The notes beneath the pieces are model-generated. The model ran no database searches, was not told where the DNA came from, and saw only the letters and a program-made list of their open reading frames with translations. A DNA stretch of 11,056 bases from JBBPYA01 sp038200385 (GTDB lineage: Bacteria > Actinomycetota > Actinomycetes > Mycobacteriales > Geodermatophilaceae), in assembly GCA_038200385.1 (NCBI GenBank), contig JBBPYA010000263.1, positions 1-11,056 of the forward strand, given 5' to 3'. Position numbers and translations under genes: made by a program. Positions 1 to 6,112 of this stretch are shown piece by piece; position 1 is the first letter of the stretch; each line of letters begins with the position of its first letter.

Positions 1-844
1 CCATCCCCGTGGTGTCGCCGACGACGAGGCCGGGGAGCAGGCCGCGCGGTCCGTCGGGCAGCACGCCGGACGCACGCACCAGACCCGCGCGCAGCGCACC
101 AGCGGCTCGCTGCAGCGGTGCGGGGGCACCCGACAGCTCCGGCGGTCCACGGGCGGCCAGTGCCGCCGCGGTGAGGTCACCTCCACGAGCGGGAAGCAGC
201 ACACCGGGGCCGGTCAGCCGCTGCCCCGGCAGCAGCCGACCCCACGCGGCCGCGTCCGCCAGAACGATCAGGTCGTCGCGGACCCGCCACGACCGGCCGG
301 CCGCGCGAACAGCGGTGGCGGTGACCGGGACCAGGACGCGCGCCCTCCCACCCGGGCCCGCGGCCAGCACCCGCGGGTCGTCGCCGACGACCAGGTCGAC
401 GGTGGCGACGGCGTCCCGGTCGGCCAGCTGCGCCAGGGGCGAGCTGTCCCGGGCCTCGACCCGCAGGCCGATGGAGAGGGTCACGGCGGCCGCGAGGACC
501 AGTACCGCGCCGGCACCCGCCGCCCATCTCCGGCGTACGAGGAAAGCGCCACCAGCGGCCGCCGCACAGACGGCCGCGCCGACGAACGTGATCCGCGGCG
601 GCATGAAGAGCCCCGCGGCGGTGACGCCCCAGGCGGCCAGCGCCACCGGCACGAGGCGCAGATCCAGCACCGCACCGGCCCCTTCGGCCACGCCCCCGGC
701 GGTCCGGGACGCTGCCGCGCGGCGACCACGACCGACGTCGCCGCCGCGTCCGCCGAACTGGCTGCCGTCCCGCGCAGGCGCCGGCGCGGCTGCCGATGCC
801 GTCAAGGCCGGCCGCGGCGCCGAACGCGGACCGGTGCGGGTCAC
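1..844 (-). CDS. comEC: ComEC, DNA-uptake channel protein (N-terminal 281 codons, 3' end outside window)
   Basis: ComEC is the inner-membrane channel that carries single-stranded DNA into the cytoplasm during transformation. The reading frame is open from GTG at 844 to the left edge. After about 60 low-complexity, Ala/Gly/Arg-rich residues come closely spaced hydrophobic segments (about residues 64-82, 87-103 and 110-128). A soluble region (about 145-235) follows, matching the position of the OB-fold (DUF4131) that precedes the competence domain. The last visible residues (LPGLVVGDTTG, about 269-280) match the conserved start of the competence domain. The membrane core and any C-terminal metallo-beta-lactamase domain lie outside. 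The GTG overlaps the comEA stop as GTGA, which fixes the start and implies translational coupling. Whether this organism is transformable cannot be told from here. Confidence 0.9.
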   Translation of the reverse strand, partial: MTRTGPRSAPRPALTASAAAPAPARDGSQFGGRGGDVGRGRRAAASRTAGGVAEGAGAVLDLRLVPVALAAWGVTAAGLFMPPRITFVGAAVCAAAAGGAFLVRRRWAAGAGAVLVLAAAVTLSIGLRVEARDSSPLAQLADRDAVATVDLVVGDDPRVLAAGPGGRARVLVPVTATAVRAAGRSWRVRDDLIVLADAAAWGRLLPGQRLTGPGVLLPARGGDLTAAALAARGPPELSGAPAPLQRAAGALRAGLVRASGVLPDGPRGLLPGLVVGDTTGM

Positions 845-2028
845 ACCGTCACCAGATCCTGCAGCTCCGCGAAGGTAGTGGGCCCGATCCCGGACACGTC
901 CTGGAGCTGGTCCACCGACGTGAAGCCGCCGCTGTCGGAGCGGTACAGCACGATCCGGCCGGCCAGGACAGGCCCGACCCCGGGGAGCGTCTCCAGGTCC
1001 TGCTCCGACGCGGTGTTCAGATTGACCGGCGTGGACCCTGCCGCGCCCGGCTCGGCCGAAGGTCCGGGGGCGGCGCCGGGAACGCCGACCGCGATCTGCT
1101 CGCCGTCGGCCACGACCCGAGCCAGGTTGACCGTCGTGAGATCGGCGTCGGGCAGCGGACCGCCGGCCGCGGCCAGCGCGTCATCGACCCGGCTGCCGGC
1201 CGGCAGCGTCACCAACCCGGGAGCAGCCACCTGACCGACGACGGCAACGACGACGGTCTGCGCGGCAGCGACCGCGCTCGGACCGGAGCCGCCGCCGGTG
1301 CCGGACCTGGCGCCATCCCCGACCTGATCGCCGGTACCGCCGTCGAACCCGGTACCGCCGTCGGAGCCGGCCGCCGACGGCGCGGGGGACGCGCTCATTA
1401 CCGGGACCGGGACCGGCTGCGGAGTGGGTCGGCTGATCCAGGTGATCGTGGCCGAGAGCACTGCCGAGACCAGCGCGACCGCAGCCAGCGCGGCCGCCCC
1501 CGGCCGTCCGGGGTCCCATCGCAGCCGCGTGGAGCGACCCCAGTCCGCTGCCGGCCCGCTCCGCCGGCGGACGAGGGAACGTGAGCCGCCGGTCGCCGAG
1601 CCAGCCGCCCACCGCCGCCCACTCGGGCGGAACTCGGTCTCGGACTCGAACATCCCGCCGGGCGGCATCCCCGCGCCGCCGCCCAATTCGTCCAAAGTCG
1701 CGCCGGCCGGCAACGTCTCGCTGCCCAGTTCGTCCACAGTCCCGCCGGCCGGCAACGCCTCGCCGCCCGGTTCGTCCACAGTCCCGCCGGCCGGGACGTC
1801 CTCGCCGGCCATCTCGAACTCCGGATCACCCCCGGGCGCAAGCTCCTCGCCCGCGTCGGATCGGGGGCTCGCGGCGAAGTCCGGCTCATCGCCGCCACCG
1901 TTGCTGCGGTCGTCGGTGAACGCCTCGCCGTCGGGCCTGTGGCGGGCGGCGCCGAGCAGTTGCAGCCGACGGTGCACCGCATCCACACCGGCGTCGACGG
2001 GATGCGGATGAAGCGACGGGAGCGGCAC
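841..2028 (-). CDS. comEA: ComEA, membrane-anchored DNA-binding competence protein with SLBB and helix-hairpin-helix domains
   Basis: ComEA binds incoming double-stranded DNA outside the membrane and passes it to ComEC. The 395-residue protein has a long acidic, Gly/Pro-rich N-terminal region (1-170), one membrane segment (about 178-198), a Ser/Gly/Pro linker, an SLBB-like domain (about 258-315; VGQVAAPGLVTLPAGSRV) and a C-terminal helix-hairpin-helix pair (334-392; NLNTASEQDLETLPGVGP, then DVSGIG). The last two parts are standard for ComEA; the N-terminal region is unusually long and contains a 14-residue repeat. GTG 2028 is the first possible start after an in-frame stop and has TACGGT placed for a leaderless transcript, so it is preferred. 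An internal GTG near codon 15 or 18 is possible. comEC follows with a 4-nt overlap. Confidence 0.92.
   Translation of the reverse strand: MPLPSLHPHPVDAGVDAVHRRLQLLGAARHRPDGEAFTDDRSNGGGDEPDFAASPRSDAGEELAPGGDPEFEMAGEDVPAGGTVDEPGGEALPAGGTVDELGSETLPAGATLDELGGGAGMPPGGMFESETEFRPSGRRWAAGSATGGSRSLVRRRSGPAADWGRSTRLRWDPGRPGAAALAAVALVSAVLSATITWISRPTPQPVPVPVMSASPAPSAAGSDGGTGFDGGTGDQVGDGARSGTGGGSGPSAVAAAQTVVVAVVGQVAAPGLVTLPAGSRVDDALAAAGGPLPDADLTTVNLARVVADGEQIAVGVPGAAPGPSAEPGAAGSTPVNLNTASEQDLETLPGVGPVLAGRIVLYRSDSGGFTSVDQLQDVSGIGPTTFAELQDLVTV
1671..1794 (-). repeat. 42-bp (14-residue) tandem repeat inside comEA
   Basis: Residues 79-92, 93-106 and 107-116 of ComEA are consecutive imperfect copies of PAGGTVDELGSETL; a weaker fourth echo (PPGG) follows at about 122. 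On the plus strand the shared core is cgtccacagtcccgccggcc, exact in two copies (from 1731 and 1774) and altered in the third. The period is a multiple of three, so copy number can change without breaking the frame. The repeat lies in the region N-terminal to the membrane segment, predicted cytoplasmic. Confidence 0.8.
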
Positions 2029-2034
2029 ACACCG

Positions 2035-2040
2035 ACCGTA
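2035..2040 (-). promoter_or_regulatory. -10 box (TACGGT) for leaderless comEA
   Basis: Read on the minus strand, TACGGT fits the actinobacterial TANNNT -10 consensus. Exactly six bases separate it from GTG 2028, the spacing at which transcription would begin on the first base of the start codon. There is no Shine-Dalgarno sequence before this GTG, which agrees with a leaderless transcript. No convincing -35 element was seen. Confidence 0.45.
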
Positions 2041-2131
2041 GGGACGCTCCGGGCCCGTCTCTGGTCATCGACCAAAGCTGTGGAAATGGCGGCCGAAGCG
2101 GGTCAAGACCGGCGGCGGATCTGTGGATACC

Positions 2132-2144
2132 CCCGGTCACCGGG
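2132..2144. other. Inverted repeat between degV and comEA
   Basis: CCCGGT-C-ACCGGG is a perfect 13-bp inverted repeat in the 148-bp gap between the degV stop and the comEA start. On the minus strand it lies about 33 nt after degV, so it could be a weak terminator stem (5 bp, 3-nt loop, no T run), or an operator for comEA. Short GC palindromes are common by chance in such DNA. Confidence 0.25.
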
Positions 2145-2176
2145 CAGGAGCTGCGTCGTACACAGCACCGGTCGGG

Positions 2177-3037
2177 TCAGCGCCGCACCACCACGACGCC
2201 GAGGAGGCCCGGCCCGACGTGCGCGCCCACGACGGCGCCCACCTCGGAGGTGTAAAGCCGGTGCACGTCCGGCACGGCCGCGCGCAGCCGGTCGGCCAGC
2301 GCCGCCGCCCGGTCGGCGGCCGCCAGGTGCTGGACGGCGATGTCCACCGGACCGGTACCGGCGGCCTCGACGGCCAGCTGCTCCAACCGGGCCACCGCCC
2401 GGCCCGCGGTGCGGACCTTCTCCAGCGGGACGAGCCGGCCGGCGAGCACGTGCAGCAGGGGCTTGACCGACAGCGCCGTCCCGAGCCAGGCCTGCGCCGC
2501 ACCGATCCGCCCGCCACGGCGCAGATGCTCGAGGGTGTCGACGTAGAACAAGGTCGTCGTGCGGTCCACGGTCCGCTCCGCGATCTGCTCGACCTCGCCG
2601 AGATCCGCTCCCGTGCCGGCCGCCTCGGCCGCGGCCAGCACCGCGAACCCGAGTCCCATCGCCGTCGTGCGGGAGTCGACGACCCGGACCCGGTCGGGAT
2701 CGCAGTCGATCGCGGCCAGCCGAGCGGCGTCCCAGGTCCCCGACAGCTCACTGGACAGGTGGACGCTGACCACCCCGCTCGCGCCGGCACCGAGCAGCCG
2801 CCGGTACGCGGTCGCGAACGCCTCCGGGCTTGGCCGCGAGGTGGTGACCGACGGCCGGCGCACGGACATCGCCTTGGCGAGGTCGGCGGGCGTGATGTCG
2901 ACCCCCTCGATCCCGGAGGTGCCGTTCACGACGACGTGCAGCGGGACCACTGTCACGCCGAGTTCCTCGGCCACGCCCGCGGGCAGGTACGCCGTGGAGT
3001 CGGTCACAAGGACGACCCGATCCGGCATGCCGGTCAT
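2177..3037 (-). CDS. degV: DegV-family fatty-acid-binding protein
   Basis: DegV-family proteins bind a long-chain fatty acid. Some (FakB) present it to the fatty-acid kinase FakA; for most actinobacterial members the partner is unknown, and no FakA/DAK gene is seen here. The 286 residues cover the full family length. Visible motifs are VTDST (11-15), TSRPS (66-70; Thr/Ser of the lipid head-group site), HLSSELSGT (93-101), VVDSRTTAMGLG (119-130), LEHLRRGGRIG (169-179) and the C-terminal HVGPG (273-277). ATG 3037 directly follows an in-frame TAG, so the protein cannot begin earlier; a second ATG three codons in is an alternative. No Shine-Dalgarno sequence is evident. It lies between gpgP and comEA, as in mycobacteria. 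The 275 bp upstream are filled largely by a tandem repeat. Confidence 0.93.
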   Translation of the reverse strand: MTGMPDRVVLVTDSTAYLPAGVAEELGVTVVPLHVVVNGTSGIEGVDITPADLAKAMSVRRPSVTTSRPSPEAFATAYRRLLGAGASGVVSVHLSSELSGTWDAARLAAIDCDPDRVRVVDSRTTAMGLGFAVLAAAEAAGTGADLGEVEQIAERTVDRTTTLFYVDTLEHLRRGGRIGAAQAWLGTALSVKPLLHVLAGRLVPLEKVRTAGRAVARLEQLAVEAAGTGPVDIAVQHLAAADRAAALADRLRAAVPDVHRLYTSEVGAVVGAHVGPGLLGVVVVRR

Positions 3038-3138
3038 CTAAGCGCAGCCACGGACCGCAGCCGGGCGCCGGACCGAACTGCGCAGCGACCCCAGGGACCG
3101 CACCGCCGCGCGCTGCCCACTCGACCGTGACCGACCCA

Positions 3139-3340
3139 GCCGATTCGATCCGCACCGCGGCTTGCCCAGCCGATCCGACCCGGACGGCGACTGACTCCGC
3201 CGATCCGACCCGGACGGCGACTGACTCCGCCGATCCGACCCGGCCCGCGGCTCGCCCCACCCAATCAGACCAATACATCGCCTCACCCGGCCGGTCCGAC
3301 CCGGACCGCGGCTCACCCGGCCGATCCGACCCGGTCCTCG
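3139..3340. repeat. 30-bp tandem repeat array (about 6-7 imperfect copies)
   Basis: Units begin at about 3139, 3169, 3199, 3229, 3260, 3290 and 3320. The copies at 3169-3198 and 3199-3228 are identical over all 30 bp; the most constant core is cgatccgacccgg. The copy near 3260 is the most diverged and AT-richer and carries the only 31-bp step. The array fills most of the gap between degV (start 3037) and gpgP (stop 3313) and runs into the 3' end of gpgP. Because 30 is a multiple of three, several frames on both strands stay open and show ten-residue repeats, but none has start signals or protein-like composition. I read it as a non-coding minisatellite. Confidence 0.85.
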
Positions 3341-3993
3341 GCGTCCTCGACCTCGTCCGGCTCATCGGCGTCCACGGTCGTCGCGGCGGCCCGGGCCTCG
3401 GGGAACGGACCGACGTTGTGCCGGTCCAGCCGCCAACCGTGCCGCTGTGCCCGAAGCTCGCTCCAGTGACAGTTGCCCAGCACCGACAGGGCGTGCCAGT
3501 GCGCCGACGGGAGGCCGAGCAGCCGCCCGGTGAGCAGCCGCGCCGTCCCGCCGTGCGTCACCAGGACCACGGTGGCCCCGTCGGCGTCCAGCGTGGCGGC
3601 GTACGCCCGCTCGGCCACCTCGAGCTGGTCCTCGCCGCCGCCGCGTCGGTCCAGGTCCCCGGTCCGCCACCGCGCCGCCTCCGCCGGGAACCGTGCGACG
3701 ACCTCGTCGAAGGTCAGGCCCTCCCACCGGCCGAGATTGCTCTCCCGCAACCGGGGATCGACCCGGACCGGTAGCCCGGTCAGCTCGGCCAGCGCCGCCG
3801 CGGTGTCCCGGGCCCGGGACAGGTCGCTGGACACGATGAGGTCCGGCTGTTCGGCGGCCAGCAGGACCGCGGAGCGGGCGGCCTCCGCGCAGCCGACGTC
3901 GTCGAGCGGGACGTCCTGGTGACCCTGCATCCGGCGCTGCGCGTTCCACGCCGTACGCCCGTGGCGCCAGAGCAGGAGCCTGCGGTCGGTCAT
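3313..3993 (-). CDS. gpgP: Histidine phosphatase, probable glucosyl-3-phosphoglycerate phosphatase (GpgP-like)
   Basis: This is a phosphoglycerate-mutase-fold phosphatase of 226 residues. The catalytic set is intact: R10-H11-G12 (the histidine is phosphorylated), R60 in SSDLSRARDTA, E84 in RLRESNLGRWEGLT, and H147 in VTHGG. The RMQG motif (21-24) and the position directly after rsfS match mycobacterial GpgP (Rv2419c), which makes glucosylglycerate for methylglucose lipopolysaccharides. Substrate is inferred from synteny and similarity; a broader phosphatase is possible. ATG 3993 lies 23 bp after the rsfS stop and begins just before the first catalytic motif, so longer in-frame starts, which would run through rsfS, are rejected. 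The acidic C-terminal tail ends in codons contributed by the 30-bp repeat array. Confidence 0.85.
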   Translation of the reverse strand: MTDRRLLLWRHGRTAWNAQRRMQGHQDVPLDDVGCAEAARSAVLLAAEQPDLIVSSDLSRARDTAAALAELTGLPVRVDPRLRESNLGRWEGLTFDEVVARFPAEAARWRTGDLDRRGGGEDQLEVAERAYAATLDADGATVVLVTHGGTARLLTGRLLGLPSAHWHALSVLGNCHWSELRAQRHGWRLDRHNVGPFPEARAAATTVDADEPDEVEDAEDRVGSAG

Positions 3994-4016
3994 CCGGCGC
4001 GACACGGCCCCCGGGG

Positions 4017-4391
4017 TCACCGGGTGGGTTCGGCGGCGTCGACGAACTCGACGGTCGGGCAGTCCCGCCAGAGTCGGTCCAGCGCGTAGTAGAGCCGCTC
4101 CTCGACGTGCTGCACGTGGACGACGATGTCCACGAAGTCCAGCAGCACCCAGCGCCCCTCGCGCTGGCCCTCGCGGCGCACCGGCTTGACGCCGGCCTGG
4201 CGCAGCCGCTCCTCCACCTCGTCGACGATGGACTGCACCTGGCGCTCGTTCGGCGCGGAGGCGATCACGAAGACGTCGGTGATGACCAGTTGGTCGCTGA
4301 CGTCGATCAGGACGATGTCCTTGGCCAGCTTGTCGGCGGCGGCTTGAGCCGCCCGCCGCGCGAGGTCGACGGCGTCGGCGGATGCGGTCAC
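4017..4391 (-). CDS. rsfS: RsfS, ribosomal silencing factor (Iojap/YbeB family)
   Basis: RsfS binds ribosomal protein uL14 and keeps 50S and 30S subunits apart when nutrients run low. The 124-residue protein has the usual family length and its diagnostic stretches: DIVLIDVSDQLVITDVFVIA (about 25-44), VDEVEERLRQAG, GRWVLLDFVDIVVHV (about 83-97) and ERLYYALDRLW. The start is GTG 4391, with a good Shine-Dalgarno sequence (gagaggag, about 10 nt upstream on the minus strand). It follows nadD after 139 bp and precedes gpgP by 23 bp, probably in one transcript. nadD-rsfS is one of the most conserved bacterial gene pairs. Confidence 0.95.
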   Translation of the reverse strand: MTASADAVDLARRAAQAAADKLAKDIVLIDVSDQLVITDVFVIASAPNERQVQSIVDEVEERLRQAGVKPVRREGQREGRWVLLDFVDIVVHVQHVEERLYYALDRLWRDCPTVEFVDAAEPTR

Positions 4392-4530
4392 GGGTGGGCG
4401 ACTCCTCTCGACAGTGCTGCCAGCCTCTCACGAGCCGCCGACAGGACGGCGTTCTCCGCCGCCCGGCCGGCGTTCCACGCCGGGTCGCGGGAGGCCCCAA
4501 CGGGGTCGGCCGCCGTGCTGCAGGCACCCC
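4392..4530. other. nadD-rsfS intergenic gap with a hairpin at 4467-4483
   Basis: This 139-bp gap holds a perfect six-base-pair hairpin, CCGGCG-TTCCA-CGCCGG, with no T run on either side. One minus-strand frame is open through the gap and ends in TGA at 4390-4388, overlapping the rsfS GTG as GTGA. That frame has no ATG, GTG or TTG start within the gap, so I do not call a gene. The hairpin may be an attenuator or processing site, or chance. Confidence 0.4.
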
Positions 4531-5118
4531 TCAGCGGTACAGCCGGCGCTTCTCGATGTACTGCACGACGCCGTCGGGGACGAGGTACCAGACCGGGAGC
4601 CCGCGCCCGACCCGGTCCCGGCAGCCGCTGGAGGAGATCGCCATCGCCGGGACCTCGAGCAGGCTCACCGATCCGGCCGGCAGGTGGTCGTCGTCGAGTT
4701 CGTAGCCCGGTCTGGTGACCCCGATGAAGTGCGCCAGCTCGAACACCTCCTCGGCCCGCCGCCACGACAGGATCTGGCTCAGCGCATCCGCCCCGGTGAT
4801 GAAGAACAGCTGCGCGGCCGGCCGCTCGGCCTGCAGGTCCCGCAGGGTGTCGACGGTGTACGTCGGACCGTCGCGGTCGATGTCGACCCGGCTGACGGAG
4901 AAACTGGGGTTGGAGGCGGTGGCGATCACCGTCATCAGGTAGCGGTCCTCCGCCGAGCTCACCTCGCCGCTGTGCTTCTGCCACGGCTGGCCGGTAGGTA
5001 CAAAGACCACCTCGTCCAACCGGAACAGGCTCGCGACCTCGCTGGCGGCCACCAGGTGCCCGTGGTGGATCGGGTCGAACGTCCCACCCATGACCCCGAG
5101 CCGCACGGGTCCGCTCAC
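4531..5118 (-). CDS. nadD: NadD, nicotinate-nucleotide adenylyltransferase
   Basis: NadD joins nicotinate mononucleotide and ATP to make deamido-NAD, an essential step of NAD synthesis in the cytoplasm. The 195-residue protein has the nucleotidyltransferase signature GGTFDPIHHGH (11-21), the substrate-contact region PTGQPWQK (41-48), TGADAL (108-113) and the C-terminal ATP-binding ISSSGCR (161-167), a variant of the usual ISSTxxR. GTG 5118 is taken as the start; a second GTG four codons in, just before RLGVMGGTFDP, is equally plausible because neither has a clear Shine-Dalgarno sequence. It is divergent from the phosphatase gene at 5184, with 65 bp between them, so it probably has its own promoter and leads the nadD-rsfS-gpgP transcript. 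Confidence 0.96.
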   Translation of the reverse strand: MSGPVRLGVMGGTFDPIHHGHLVAASEVASLFRLDEVVFVPTGQPWQKHSGEVSSAEDRYLMTVIATASNPSFSVSRVDIDRDGPTYTVDTLRDLQAERPAAQLFFITGADALSQILSWRRAEEVFELAHFIGVTRPGYELDDDHLPAGSVSLLEVPAMAISSSGCRDRVGRGLPVWYLVPDGVVQYIEKRRLYR

Positions 5119-5148
5119 CGCCGGCTCGCGCGTGGGTCCACGGGCGGC

Positions 5149-5154
5149 AGGATA
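5149..5154 (-). promoter_or_regulatory. -10 box (TATCCT) of the nadD promoter
   Basis: Minus-strand TATCCT is a close match to the -10 consensus and the best in the 65-bp nadD upstream gap. It predicts a transcript start near 5142 and a leader of about 24 nt before GTG 5118. An inverted repeat, CGTGG-GT-CCACG (5131-5142), lies in that leader. No clear -35 box was seen. Confidence 0.4.
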
Positions 5155-5169
5155 GTGCGCGGGCGCGGC

Positions 5170-5175
5170 TACGCT
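5170..5175 (+). promoter_or_regulatory. -10 box (TACGCT) for a leaderless or nearly leaderless phosphatase gene
   Basis: TACGCT fits TANNNT and predicts a start at about 5182, within two bases of the GTG start codon at 5184. No Shine-Dalgarno sequence precedes that GTG. The box lies 15 bp from the oppositely directed nadD -10 box, so the two polymerases would compete for the same DNA. Confidence 0.45.
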
Positions 5176-5183
5176 GCGCCGGT

Positions 5184-5846
5184 GTGAGCGACCTGCAGTG
5201 CCCGGCCACGATCCTGGTCGCCCGGCACGCCCAGGCGACCTACCGGCACCCGGAACGGGAGGATGCCGGCGACGGCGACCGGTTGACCCCCCTCGGCGAG
5301 CAGCAGGCCGCCCGGCTCGGTGGGTCGCTGCGCCGCCGCCGGATCGCGGCGGTCTACACCAGCGCCCTCAGCCGGGCCGTGCAGACCGGGCAGCTCCTCG
5401 GCACTGCGTTGGGCGTGGACAGCGCCGTGCTGGCAGGGGTGGAGGAGTTCGGCGTCGGAGAGTACGCCGACGGGCCCGACGTGAGCGACCTGATCGGGAC
5501 GGTGTTCGACCGCTGGCTGGCCGGCGAACCTGACGCCCGGTGTCCCGGCGGGGAGTCGGCTGCCGAGGTCGTGGCGCGGTTCGGGCGCGCGCTGACCGAA
5601 CTCGCCGATCTGTACCGCGGGGAGACGGTGGTCGTGGTCAGCCATGGCGGGGCGATGTCCCTTGCCCTGCCCCGGTTGTGCCGCAATGTCCCGGACGAGC
5701 TGGCCCGTGCGCACTGGTTGCCGCACTGCTCCGTGGCGGAGGTGGTCGTCGCCGCGGACGGCTGGGAACTGTTGGACTGGCCTGGCTCGGAGGACCCCCC
5801 GGCCGGACCGGCCGACTCAGGGCGCCCCGCGTCAGGCCCCCCGTGA
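5184..5846 (+). CDS. Histidine phosphatase family protein (substrate unknown)
   Basis: This 220-residue protein has the phosphoglycerate-mutase fold of the histidine phosphatase superfamily: R14-H15-A16 in place of the common RHG, LTPLGEQQA (34-42), R64 in YTSALSRAVQTG, E88 as the likely acid in VEEFGVGEY, GGES (122-125) and H154 in VVSHGG. All catalytic positions appear present, so it is probably active. The last 20 or so residues are a Pro/Gly/Ala tail without homology cues. It resembles the gpgP-like gene only at the motifs, so it is not a recent duplicate. It is divergent from nadD. Actinobacterial homologues are usually annotated only as histidine phosphatase or phosphoglycerate mutase family; neither a glycolytic role nor a specific substrate is supported. 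Confidence 0.88.
   Translation: MSDLQCPATILVARHAQATYRHPEREDAGDGDRLTPLGEQQAARLGGSLRRRRIAAVYTSALSRAVQTGQLLGTALGVDSAVLAGVEEFGVGEYADGPDVSDLIGTVFDRWLAGEPDARCPGGESAAEVVARFGRALTELADLYRGETVVVVSHGGAMSLALPRLCRNVPDELARAHWLPHCSVAEVVVAADGWELLDWPGSEDPPAGPADSGRPASGPP
5800..5814. other. Perfect palindrome at the 3' end of the phosphatase gene
   Basis: CGGCCGG-A-CCGGCCG, seven-base arms around one base, lies in the codons of the low-complexity tail about 30 bp before the stop. It could fold in the mRNA and slow 3'-end decay, or be chance in GC-rich DNA. No T run follows. Confidence 0.25.
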
Positions 5847-6112
5847 ACCGGACGACGGACGCACGTGGGTGGCCGGTCCCCCCGTGCGACCGGCCTGGCC
5901 CACGCGCTGCGTCCCGGCGAGCGGGCCACCTCTGACGTGGACGACGAGCGCCCACAATCAGGGTCAACGCGGCAGCAGCCGAGAGGTAACGGCGGATCGC
6001 GCATATTGACTTTCTGTACAAGTCCCTGCACCGAGAGCGATGGGCGCTCGGTCGAACGCTGCGAAGCGGCACTCCCGCGACGACCGGCCCGGTAGCCTGA
6101 GGCCGGTAGGGG
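5847..6112. promoter_or_regulatory. 266-bp upstream region of the methyltransferase-like gene, with AT-rich island and inverted repeats
   Basis: No gene is supported here. The stretch 6001-6024 is distinctly AT-richer than its surroundings and contains TTGACT (6006-6011, like a -35 box) and the inverted repeat GACTT-tctgtac-AAGTC (6008-6024), the shape of a repressor operator. A second inverted repeat at 6031-6051 (CCGAGAGC / GCGCTCGG, one mismatch, five-base loop) follows at once. TAGCCT (6093-6098) fits TANNNT and predicts a start near 6105, about 8 nt before the GTG. No -10 box sits at the right distance from TTGACT, so the promoter assignment is uncertain. Confidence 0.4.

Noticed and set aside
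9..878. A 289-codon plus-strand ORF at the left edge
   Set aside because: It is antisense to comEC, rich in Ala/Pro/Arg/Ser, and has no recognisable domain.
3139..3340. CRISPR array
   Set aside because: The 30-bp units are directly adjacent without unique spacers, and no cas genes are present.
2748..3365. A minus-strand ORF with RVGSAESVAV repeats
   Set aside because: It continues out of frame into degV with non-protein-like composition; same repeat effect.
3127..3774. A plus-strand ORF with ten-residue repeats (DPTRTATDSA)
   Set aside because: It is the 30-bp array read through and then the antisense of gpgP. The open frame follows from the repeat period and GC bias; there is no ribosome site.
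3313..4527. A 404-codon version of the gpgP-like gene
   Set aside because: The extension runs across rsfS in another frame with Arg-rich composition; the catalytic domain starts at ATG 3993.
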